Below are positions 28,301 to 41,200 of a DNA stretch of 64,000 nucleotides, piece after piece. A program made the position numbers and the translations under genes. The notes beneath the pieces were generated by a model. That model did no database searches and was not told the origin of the DNA. It was given only the letters and a program-made list of their open reading frames with translations. How positions within the stretch are numbered: the first letter of the stretch is position 1; each line of letters begins with the position of its first letter. The stretch is taken from positions 1,146,001 through 1,210,000 of the forward strand of contig CM064684.1 in assembly GCA_032717465.1 (NCBI GenBank), read 5' to 3'. The DNA comes from Coenobita brevimanus. Lineage: Eukaryota > Arthropoda > Malacostraca > Decapoda > Coenobitidae.

Positions 28301-31300
28301 GTGCTGTACTATATGGTATTGTACCAAACTATTACATATTCATACATACATACATACATCTAATCCTGTGTTGCCCCCTGAGGAGTGCAAGAGCCTGGGG
28401 CTAGGCAGGTTGGTCTTAACATTTAAGATAAGAATGACCAGCTTCACTTATCCATGAGTGGCATTATGTGAGCAGTAAACCCCAACCACCCTTTGGATAT
28501 AAACATACACAGGCTCATTCTGGCAGGAGTGCCTTGATTACTCACTAAACCACCAGACTGGTTTAGTGGGTAATTATTGCACTGCAATCGGATTGAGCCA
28601 GTGAAGGTTTATATCCAAGGGGTGGTTGGGGTTTATTGCTCACATAATGTCACTCAGGGATGAGTGAGGCTGGTCACTCATCTTAAATGTCAGGACCAAC
28701 TGCCAACCCCCGGGCTCCTACGCTCCTCATGGGGCAATGTAGGATTGGATGATGGATGGACCACCAGGTGCCATAGTTTGGTTATATGGTTACCACCCAC
28801 CATAGTAAATGGTTTCCTGGTGTATAGGAGACCATTTGGCTTGTCACCCAGTGTAGAGTCACCCATAGGTAGAAGGAAGGAAAGACAGAAGAGGAAGGCA
28901 GGAAAGGAGGAGGGAATACTATACTATATAATAGTTTATCTGTACTACTTGATAGTAGGTTTTGGCAACTACTCTTTTGTAGCACTGCCTGCTTCCTCCT
29001 TCACCATTATCATTCTGTTTCTGTCTGCCTTCCTCACATCTTACTTTTTCCAACTTTCTTGTCACTTTTATTACTCATAGCTTTCCACTTCCAGTGACAA
29101 GCTGAATAGTGTCCTGTAACTTAGGAAACCATTCATAATGCTGGGTGGTAACCACAAAACAAAATAATGGGATGATATGGAGCCTACTATGGTGTCCTTG
29201 TTAACTGAGTGGAGACTTCCTTGTATGGCATCCATTCAAGAACTAAACCTCCACACACCTGGCAAGTTGCTCTCTGCCACATGGGGACATCAGTTCACTG
29301 CATGAGATGACCTTGCAGGGGTGGTTGCTTGCCTGCAGGTGATGATTCTGCTTGGCCAGACAGACTGGTCGTTCAACAGCAACAAAACCAAAACAAGCTG
29401 TACTACTGCAGTATACAGTAGACATCACAGTACACATTATACCACATAGTCATATACAACTGCTTTACACAGTTGTACACACAAATACACTACAAGATGT
29501 TACACAAAAAAAAGAGAACAAGCTTGTTATTACCAGAATTTTAATTGCTTCATTCAACCGTGACATCACACTGTTTACCTTAATTTGTTAGTCTGATGAC
29601 CAGAGGAGTCTGTAGTCAGGCTACCATCAATAAGATTCAAGCCCTAATGCTAACAGACCAGCAGCTACTTAGTGAGCAACAGTAACTACTCAACTACCAT
29701 GGTGATCTGGAAATAGTAAGATTAAAGTGACAGCAAGGTGCTACTCAAAAGTTCCTGAAATTTGAAAGCAAGGCAGAAACCACTTGTTGTAAGGCATGTG
29801 GATGCTAGGTGGCAGTGCACACACCCTTTGTTAGTGTGTCAGGTGGCATTGTGCAGGGTGGATGATGCGTTTGCTGCACATGTGTGTTTTTCTATCGTGT
29901 TTGGGGTAGCGAATTTTGTGATCTCAAAAATAGGGGATGTGAAAGAGCAACATGTCTGCATCAAATTTTGTTTGAAACTCAGGAACAATGTGGCAGATGC
30001 TCATAAAATGATAAAACAAACATTTGGTGACAATTCTTTGGGGGTTACACCAACCAATGACTGGTTTCAGCATTTTAAAAACAGACAAACCTCAACAGAT
30101 GATGATGCATGTTCTGGTCGCCCTTCCACCAGTTCACTCTTGACATTGTGGCCAAAGAACCATCTTCGAAGATTGCTGGAGGAGAATCCACAATGTTTGT
30201 GACATTGTTTGACTATCGTACGAAACTTGCCAATGTATTTTGTCTGGTGACCTTGACATGAGACGAATCACTGCCAAGTTTGTCCTGAGGTTCCTGACTG
30301 ATGAGCAAAGACAGAACCGTATGGAGGTCAGCACAGAGCTCAAGGAAATGGCCAGAAATGACTCTGGCATCCTCTCAAGTGTCATTACTGGTGATGAAAG
30401 CTGAGTTCACAGGTACGACCCGGAAACCAAACAACAGTCATTGCAGTAGAAGAGTCCAGCTTCGCCCCAACCAAAGAAGGCACTTCAGGTCAAGAGCAAT
30501 GGGAATTCGGTGCTCAACACTTTCATCGACATAGAGAGCATTCTTCGTAAGGAATTCGCTCGAGGGCAGACCATCAGTCCAAAGTTCTACTGTGACACAT
30601 AGAGACGGCTCTGAGAGGACGTGAGGCGAAAACGTCCAGACAAGTGGCACACATACAAATGGGTGCTCCACCATGACAATGCACCCACACACACAGCCCT
30701 TGTTGTTCAGCACTTTTTGGCATCAGAAGGCATGCCAGTTGTCCCCCATCTCCTATATTCATCAGATTTGACCCCATGTGATTTTTTCCCTTTTCCAAAA
30801 ATGAAAATCCAACTGAAAGGACCAAGATTTGACGCCATTGTGGTAATCCAGGAGGTATCACAGAAGATTCTGAACAGGCTGATGCTCAAGGACTTCTAGA
30901 ATGCATTCCTATCATGGGAGGAGCACTGGGATCGATGTGTGCACACCTAAGTAGACTACTTTGAAGGGGATGGTGGTGATTAGTAACCCCCCTCCGAAAC
31001 TTTTGGGTAGCATCTCGTAATTAGCCTGAAGTTGCAGCACAGGTTTGATCCTCCATCCTCAGAACTCCCAAACTGCAGAGCCATAGGTGGCAACAGCAGT
31101 GTGTCAGACTTGTTGGTGACCATGTGAGACTAATTTCCTTTGAATGAAAAAAATAAGCAACACAGATGTAAGTCTTCAGTGTCACATTTTCCACAGACTG
31201 CAGCATTGTCAGCTGCAACAGCAATGTGTCAGGCATGTTATTGTTCCTTTGAGACTATTTCTAACATCCCTTATAGGCAACACAGGTTTTTCATCCTCTT

Positions 31301-34300
31301 CAAAACTAAAACAGATTGCAATATCGTAGGCAGAAACAATTGTGTCTGCCATGTTATTGTCACTGTGAGTCCATTCTTTACACTTGGTGGTCTGATGGGT
31401 TAAGGACTTATCAGGTAGGGCATGTCAGAGTCTACTTCAAGGGGTAGCTGGAGTTCATTGCCATATACCTTCACTTGGACAAGGGAGGTTTACCACCCAT
31501 GCCTTAAATGTCAGGACTGAGTAGCTGAGCCCCAGCCCCTTATGCTCCTGATGGGGCAAAAAATGGATAAGGTGATATTTAGACAGGCTGTTTTTAGCAT
31601 CCCTAATAAGCAACATAGACCATATTTAACATTCCTTATAAGCAACATAGGTAAATATAAATTATTCTTAACATCCCTTAAAAGCCATGGAGACAATTTT
31701 TAACACCATACAAGCAACATGCAGATTATTTTTAACATTTCATATAAGCAACGTGGAAAGGTAGAGATTGCTTTTAACATACCCCTTAAGCAACTCAGAT
31801 TTAAGGCTCTTTTCTCTTCCAATCCCCAACAGACCGCAGTATTGTGGGCAGCAACAGCAGTGTGTTAGACCAGTACCTGACCAGCACCCTGCCAGCAAGT
31901 GTAACCGTCAGCGACCCCAGTCTGGAGGTGCTGGCACTCTTGCGGGTCCTCCACGCCCTCAACCGCCACTATGGCTCCCTATACCCCGCTGCCTGCTACC
32001 CACCCCCACTCCCAACCTCAGAGTTCACCAATCTCAAGCTCACTGCCAAGGCCAACAGGCAGCTCCAGGACCCGTTGGTCATTATGACAGGAAATGTTCC
32101 CCCGTGGCTCCCTCAGATTGCTTATGTTTGGTGAGTGACAGCTACATTTAAAAAACTTTACAGAATCTGTCATGTGCTTTGCAAGTGTTAAGAAATGCAG
32201 CTGATGGATTAGTATACAACATCTACAGTACCAGGACCAAGTACTGTCATACTGCTGTCTAAGAATGCCTTTGATAGTCATGTTTCCATTGTTAGACAAT
32301 CGTGCTTTCTTGTTGCATCTCCTGGTGAAGGTGTTGTTTGTCTGCAATGAAACCTATGGAGTATCAGTTAAATGGCATCAGCCTGATAACTGGATAATTC
32401 CCATAGGTAACTAATGGTGTATAACGTGTCACGAGTGAATGGTAAATGTAAAGTGTTTCAAAAATGGCCCTGAAATGTGACAGGGTTAACTCTGTGCTTG
32501 GGAGAAAAATACAGTACCATTACTTGGCCATATATATTTCTTCTATTATTTTGGGTTTTATTTTTTCTGTTCATCTGTCCATTTATCTTTCTGATGCATC
32601 AAACTGTCTTGGATTCTCTTACAGGACGTGGTTGTGACGTGAGTTTAAGGTTCTTTTGTCCATATGTATGCATATATAGATTTCCTTTCAAGCATTCTTC
32701 CTTTCCTATTATAAAGTGTGCAGCTATTTTGTTTTTCTTCAGAGCTGCAATTTTTCTCCCTGCAACTTCATAGTTATCTCACAAATACTTCTTGGTTTGC
32801 CTTTCGGATTATTACAATATCATCAGACCCTCATTAATTTTGTAACAATGTAATTGTGATAAAGATCTAATGTTATGCTTGATTCTTTCCAGTCCGTTCC
32901 TGTTCCCATTTGAGACGCGTCAGCTTTTGTTCTATGCTGTGTCATTTGACCGAGACCGTGCACTGCAGCGACTGATGGACTCATCCCCAGAGCTAAACTC
33001 AGTGGACAGTAGTGAACGTGTCACCCCTAGGCTAGAGAAGCGGAAACGCACAGTGTCCCGTGAAGACATTCTCAAACAAGCAGAGGCTGTGATCAGTGAC
33101 CTGGCATCCTCCCGGGCCATGCTGGAGATCCAGTATGATAACGAAGTAGGCACCGGGCTGGGACCCACACTGGAGTTCTATGCGCTTGTGTCTAAGGAGC
33201 TACAGAAGGCTGACCTTGAATTATGGCGCGGGGAAACCGTGACTGTGGAGGAGAGGACGGAAGAGAGTCTGGGCAAGGCAGTGAAGTACGTCAATGCCAG
33301 CAATGGACTTTACCCCATGCCAGTCCCAAGGAATATGAAGTCCACACAAATGACCAAACTCAGGACCAAGTTCAGGTTTCTTGGCAAGTTTATGGCTAAG
33401 GCAGTCATGGACTCCAGAATGGTAAGTATAACTGACTATCTGTATCTCTGTTAACTGGCATTTATTCTTTTATATGGGGTAGCTTTTGACATACAACCTA
33501 TTGCAAGACACCTTAATTGCTTAAGGGGTGGCCGCACACAAATCGTCTCCATGTCGCCCTGTCCCCCACCATTTTACTGTCCTCCCCACAGCTCACACCT
33601 CTCTCTCAGATACCTCTCCACTCCATCCCTCTATGTCATCCTCGGCCTCCCCCTCGCTTTCCTCCCCTCCACGTCACTCACATACACTTTCCACGTTAGT
33701 CTCTCGCCCTCCATCCTCTCCACATGGTCAACCAAAAAAAGTATCAGCCCTCTCACATGTATCATTTTGAAATATGGACGAAGCATTGTGATATGTGGAG
33801 CACCCTGTGAGTAGGTGCAAAAATTGTTCTTGGTATTATGTGGAGTGGAAATTGCATAAGACATCATGTACATGGTGCTGTATATTTTGAGGCACCAGGT
33901 TGACCCATGCCAGGCTGGATTTTTGATAGATAGTTTACCTTCACTGAGTCATGGTTTTATAAGGAATGTAAGAAATGACAGCAGAAAGAAATGTGAAAGT
34001 GTGAAGGATGTAAGTGGTAGCTTATTAACCCAAGAGGGTGAAGTAAGGACCTGATGGAAGAAATATTTTGAAAGCCTGATGAATGGGAGTAGAGAGCAGA
34101 GTCACTGTTATTTGGGGGTGTGCAGAGAAGGAATGCAGTGCCAGCAGAAGTGACACTCGCACAGGTGAAGAACACTGTGAAACTGCTGAAAAATGGGAAA
34201 GCAGCTGAGATTGGTGAGGTGTATGCAGAGAGAGAGCAGAATGAAGTGCTTGTTGGAGATATGTAAGATGGCATGGATGAGTGAAGCTGTGCCAGCAGGT

Positions 34301-34775
34301 GGAAAAAGGCTGTGATTGTACCCCCGTACAAAATATAGGTGAGCGAAGTGAGTGCAAGAATTATCATGACATAAGTTTATTGAGTATGGTAGGGAAGGTA
34401 TATGGAAGAATTATTGTAGAGAAAGTAAGAGAAATATCAGAAATCATAGCAAGTGATGAACAGGGTGGTTTTAGGAGTGGCAGAGGATGTGTGGATCAGA
34501 TATTTGCAGTAAGACAGTTAGTGGAGAATGCTTGTGAGAAGGACAATAAGGTGTTTATGGCATTCATGGATTTGGAAAAAGCAAATGACAGAGTAAACAG
34601 AGAAGGATTGTGGAAGGTTTTGCACATGTACGGTGTAGATGGTAAGCTGCTAGGTGCCGTTAAGAGTTATGATGGTAGTGAAGCATGTGTAGGGTAAATG
34701 GGCATCTAAGTAAATGGTTCGCGATCAGTGTCTGCGTGTGACAGGGTTGTGTAATGTCCTCATGGTTGTTCAATA

Positions 34776-34814
<39 letters not shown>

Positions 34815-37800
34815 TGCCAGACGCCTCAATCCCGTTTGGGGTGGCCACAAACAAATCGCCTCCACGTCGCCCTGTCCCCCGCCATTTCACTGCCCTGCTC
34901 CCAACTCACACCCCCCTCTCTCATATACCTCTCCACCCCATCCCTCCATCTCATCCTCGGCCTCCCCCTCCCTCTTCCCCCCTCCACCTCACTCACATAC
35001 ACTCTTTTCATCAGTCTCTTACCCTCCATCCTCTCCACATGGCCAAACCACCTCAGTGTGTTCCTCATAACACTTCCGATCACATCCACATCCACACCAC
35101 AACGCTTCTTTATATCCTCATTCGTCAGCCTGTCTCTCCATGTGACTCCACAGGCTCCTCTTAAATAACTCATTGCCACTGCTCTCACTCTTGACTTGTG
35201 TCCTTCCAACAACGTCCAACCTTCACTTCCATATGTTAGAGTTGGTATCACAATACTGTCATGTAGTAACTTTTTCACTTCCATGCTCACTTCCCTGTTT
35301 CTTATATATATAATATATACATACAGTATATGGTGATGAGATAAGTAAAAACACGTGTAATGGAGAGAGGGATAGCATTGGTAATGAATGGTGATGGATG
35401 GAATATCTCAAATTTATTGTATGCTAATGATGCAGTACTACTTGCAAAGACCACACAAGAACTTGGTAGAGTAGTGCAGAGCTTTGCTGATGACTGTGAG
35501 CATCATGCCTTGAGAGTAAATGTAAAAAAAGGATAAAGTGATGGTTTTTGAGAGAGAAGGTGACTCCCAGTGTGGTGATACAGTGAATGAAGAGAGAGAG
35601 GAAATGGTGAGAGAGTTCAAATACCTGGGTACAGTGATAGAAAAGAGAGGAAAATGTGCAAAAGAAGTGGAAAGTAGAGTGACACAAGGAAGGAAAGTAG
35701 CTGGTGCTATGAAGGCCTTGATAAGAAACAGAGGCTTGAGTGTTGCAGCTGCACGAGGCTTACATGAAGGATTGTTAGTGCCAATTTGAACACATGGATA
35801 TGAGACTATGGTGTGGCTTGAAAATGAAAAGTCAAGAGTGAGAGCAGTGGAGATGGGACTGCTGAGGAACGTATATGGAGTACAGAGGGCGGATAGGATA
35901 TGAAATAAAGTGGTTCGTGAAAGATGCGGTGTGAGGAATTCCATGACACCAGAATCGAAGAGTGTACTGAGATGATATGGTCATGTGAAGCGAATTGATA
36001 ACAATACAGTGGTGAAAAAAGTATATCTTAGCAAATTTGTAGGAGGGAGGAGGTGAGGTAGGCCAAGGAGAAGGTAGAGATGGTGGATGAGTGTGTGAGG
36101 AGGAGAGGTATGGAAGTCGGTGAGACTAGGGGTCTGACAAGAGATCGAGCTGGCTGGATGAATGTTTTGCGAAGAAGTGCATGATCAGGGAGATGGCACC
36201 CCTTTTTACGTGACAGCATCCGGATTCACTCAATCAGATACTTTTATGTGAAGCTACAGATGTGGTGAATGTTTTTGGCATATCAGATAGAGCCAGGATT
36301 CTGGGGGCTTGAATGATGAGTGAATGGAATTGTAGCCCATTGGACTGGGCAAGCTTGGGCTGTCTGGACATTGCTACTCCTCACCCTGCCCTGGGGTGGG
36401 AAGGGAGGTCCGGATGATGATGATGATTGAAATTTTTACCTTCTATGAGTTTTTTTTTTTTTTTTTTTTTTTTTTAATGCGAGGAAGAAGGAACCAAAGG
36501 CCATGAGCCCGCAGTAACAGTTCCCTCCAAGAGAAAAACAAAATACAATAGAGAGCCAAATTCAAGATCCGATCATTTTGAGATGCCTGGACACACTGCG
36601 TTTGAAAGACTGGAGATCATAGGCAGGAGGAAATACAGACAGAGGGAGACAGTTCCAGAGCTGACCTGTTGCAGCATGGCCCATGCAGATTCAAACCCAG
36701 GGCATGATACTTTCTTGGTTAACTGTACCTTTCACTTCAGTTCTTCCATCGTGTCCATATGTGCTTGCATACAGTTGTGGGTGCGTGAAGCAGAGCTGAA
36801 TTAGGATAAATGAGTGTGTAGATACGATATTCTCACTAATTTTGTTAACCAAAGTTGGTGCTTGTATTTACATAGTACAGTAAAACCTCACCATAACGGA
36901 TTAATTTGGGCCCAGGCCATTCCGAAAGAAGCGAAAGTCTGATAAAAGCAATGTCTGGAATTCCCCCTGCTGACCCTGACTTTTTCCATGATATCAGACA
37001 TTTGTCTGGATCGCACCAATGGTTTTTCACTACCAGTGCAGTGCTGTACTGTATTATACATTCACTACAATAATCAAATGGTAAAATACATATATAATAA
37101 TACTGTTCTGTACACTGATAAATGCCTTAAATTTATCTTATTGTGGTGAACATAGCTGAAGTGGTCAGGCAGTCCATACTGCTTCTGGCTTTATAGGACT
37201 TTCTCCGACATTTAAGAAGTTAGTCCGGTTGGCTTCTCAATTCTGGTAAAAGCGAACTCTGGTATATTGCAGTCCGTTACATTGAGGTTTTGCTGTACTG
37301 AACTTAGAAATGGTTGTTATATTGATCCTGTTTGTTCCAAGAACATTCTCTGTGTACCCTGTGTGATTCTAAGTACAGGCAGTCCCCAGCTTACGAAAAT
37401 AATTGGTTCTTAAAAGATATTGTAAGCTTTTTTTTCATAAGTCCATCTCTCTCTCTCTCCTCTCCTCTCCTCTCCTCTCCTCTCAGATTAAAGCCCATTA
37501 TTGTCTCCACTCCTCCATTTATCCCCTACCCTTCCCTGGACTGCAATTATCACCTCAGTTCCTCGTCAGTGTCTTCATCTGACTCCATCCTTCCTTGCTA
37601 TGACAACCTCCCCCCACACACACACACACACACACTTTTTTTCTTATCTGGATTTTTCGTAAGTCGATCCTTCGTAAGTAGGAGTCTGACCGTATAGAGC
37701 TGATGACTAGGGTGGGTTTGAGATTGTATGGAGTTAAAACATTGATGGTTGATATTGTTTGGAAGGAAAATAATTATGTGCAAGCATTTGTTACTGGTGT

Positions 37801-38228
37801 GGTAGTTACATGTACCTTTTTTTAATGAGAGATGTCACAATTCTTGTAGTTGTAAAAATAATGTATGTGTGTGTTGAACGCTAGTGAATTCCCAATGGAA
37901 GAACTGGTGCTTTTGAGAAACAAAAGGCCAGAGATCGAGCTGGCTGGATGAATGTTGTGAGGAGAAGTGCATGATCAGGGATTTTGGCACCCCTTGTGAG
38001 CATTGCAGTATCCAGATTGACTCAATTGGATACGTTTGTGTGAAGCTGCAGAATGTGGTGAATGTTTTTGGCGTATCTGGTAGAGCCAGGATTCCGGGGG
38101 CTTGAATGATGAGTGAATGGAAGTGTGGCCTATTTGATTAGGGCAAGTTTGTGCTGTCTGGACATTGTTACTCCTCACCCTGCCCTTGGGTGGGAAAGGA
38201 GGTCCAGGTAATGATGATGATGATGATG

Positions 38229-38269
<41 letters not shown>

Positions 38270-41200
38270 AGGAAGTTTCTTTCATGGTGACTGCTACTGT
38301 AAATTATGGGAAAGGGGCAGATCAGCATCATAGGTAGCAGTAGAACTGTTCTTGGCAGTTCTTGATTAGTGAGGACTTCATAGCAAAAGTAAAATAAAAA
38401 GCTGCTTTCAGTGCTGATTACCTATACTATACAGTAGATTGATTTTTTATTGTTACCCCAGACAGTTTTCTTTAACTTAAGGTAGTAGAGGTAAAAGCAA
38501 TGGATACTATCCCTAACTCCACAGCTAATCCTCAGGCTGGATCATTGTGTGTACTGGTGGATGGTGACAGATTTCTTTAACTTCAGCAAAACCTCTTTTT
38601 GGTATATGACATTAAACAATGTATCCCCCAGGGATAAGGGACTGAATAGAGAGGCTGCCAGAGATCAAGCAACATAGAGAGCCATCATCAGGTGACCAAG
38701 GCAAGCATGGTGGAGCCTTTATAAAAGAAATGAAACTATTCTGTCCTTCTAGCTCATAGTTAGACATCAGACTACACGAGTGTGTTTACAAGTGGCTAAT
38801 GATATGCAGTACCTTTTAGTTTATGCAAAGCTTCCTATGGTAAAAGGTTAAAAATACTGTGATGTGTACTCTCCATTACTTAACAGCTGGACCTCGGGCT
38901 GCACGAGTGTGTGTACAAGTGGCTGGTGAGTGAGGAGTGGTCGCTGGGTCTGGGTGATGTCACCTCCCTGGACTCCACCCTGGGCCACACTCTGGAGCGC
39001 CTCAACTCCACGGTGTTACAGAAGCGACGGGTCTTGTCTCAGGCAGAGCAGGAGGGCGTCACTGGCGCTGAGCTACAGGTACGGCAGTCTTTGGTTTTGT
39101 TTATCAGTCTGATTTACGGTTTATATTTGTGATATTGTGAAGGTTCAGGAAACCCTCAATATACCAAACACTCTTTTAGCAAATTTCAGTTTTAATGACC
39201 ACCTTGAGCTGGCCAAACATTATGTTCATTTAACAGATTTTGCTCGGTACAAGAATGGGTGTGCAGGAAGCACCAATCGGCGTACCGTGATGGACGAACA
39301 TAGCTTTATCCAAAGGCCTACTTGCAGTTTTTACAGCAGAGTCGCGATTTAAGACAAAACGAAACAACGATCTTACAACAACACAGGCATTTAATTTCTC
39401 CCATAATTACATAATATCACAGTAATACCACTCAGTTGTGCGAGAGAAAGTGTGGGAAATGGGTGCTTGTAGGTATTGGATTTCCAGATACAACTCGTGT
39501 GTTATGATTTTGTCGGTCACTGGTCGACTTCCTTGACCCGACCTGACCCACGTGACCCATGTCCCGTACCACCTGCCACAGCCTGCTTTAGTGTTGTGTA
39601 GATGGTCACTGCGATGAGAAGTTTATTTGCTTATTTCCATGCTCCTCATTTCCTCTTAGTTTTCTGAGCATGTGGTTCCAAAGTAACTTTAGTTATGCCT
39701 AAACACCCAAAAAGTGTTACGAACACAAGAAAAGCATTTATTCTAAATGAAAATGTAAAATTGTCGGACAAAGTAGCGTACAGTGTAATGCAAACAATCA
39801 GACAGATATGAGTCAGATGTGTGTTTACAATGTGCATAGTTTTCTTTGTTGAAAAAATATATGTATATTAATGATGAAAGAGCAGTAAAATTCATGTTTT
39901 CACCTTTAGTGCAACGTGTGGGGGGGGGGGGAAGCATTGTGCCCGACATTTATGAACTGACTATTTTTGGTCGAGAAAATTAAGATCTTACGATATATAA
40001 AGACACTATGTGTTGACATACATAGTTAAGATAATTATGTGAGCTCAGTTCTTGTGAATTGTACTGTCGTACAAATTATATTGCTTGGCTGACTTGCCTA
40101 TTATTCACGATTACTGCATTCGTGTGTATCTGAGAAGTGAGAAATACGCAATCACTCCATGCTGATGACTTCTTTATAGCATTTTTTTCTTTCTTTCTTT
40201 CTTTCTTTATTGTTGATGACAAATGTCTTTCAAAAAATAGTTTCACACTGCAATATATATATATATATATATAATAATGAGACAAAAGTGATTCTTGGCA
40301 AAATATGCCTGATGCTGGGCAGAGCCATTGTTCACTTGTTGTTTACACTGAGCCCTTACAGAGCTCAGTGGTTGTTTAGGTCAAAAGTCTTTTGCTTGAC
40401 TGGTAATGAGGACTTTCAAGAGGCTTAGTGGCAATCCTTGGTGATTAAAATTTTTGTGGGGAGTATTAGGGGGCAAAACTAATCGGTTAGGTTAGGTTAG
40501 AATGCAGTATGCACTGATGTGTCCAGTTGGTTAGATCATATATAAACACACTGTCTTGGGTGTCTAAAGGCAGACGTTTGTAATGATCTATATTTTTAAC
40601 GAAAAATATAAGGCTTCTAGAACCTAACCCCCTATTTTACATGTAAATAGACCTATTTTGTCACATTTTAGCGTGAATTTGATTTTGCACGTGGTTCTGC
40701 ATAACCTATCTTGTGCTGTATGAAGACTGTACTGTATTTGCTGTGCAATTACTTCCTGAAAGGTAGAATAACACATAAGTTAGTATCCAACCATCCATCA
40801 TCCAATCCTACCTTCTCCCATGAAATGCATAGGAGCATGTTGGTCCTGACATTTAAGATGAGAGTAACCAGCCTTGCTCATCCCTGAGTGGCAATACATG
40901 AGCAATAACCCCAACCACCCCTTAGATATAAACCTTCACCGGATCAGTCCGATTGAAGTGCCACAATTACCCACTAAACCACCAGGTGCCATAATAAATA
41001 GAGATTTTATTGAGAAAAAGATTCATTTAGATCTAGCTGTATGTTACTGTGTACAAGTGTATGGCTGAATGACGCTCTATATTAAACGATCTTTGTTCAT
41101 TAAAAACCACGATGCCTGGGAAATTACTGAACAACTTGGTGTTCGGCATTAGCGAACATTTGGCTTTAACATCAAGGGTCTGGTACCAGTTAGTTTGTTA

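Noticed and set aside
29762..30899. Functional mariner transposase
   Set aside because: Catalytic-region motifs are recognisable, but stops and frame changes between 30200 and 30610 break the gene.
31590..31810. CRISPR-like array
   Set aside because: Short units with varying spacers look superficially similar, but this is an animal intron and the spacers are degenerate copies of the same unit.
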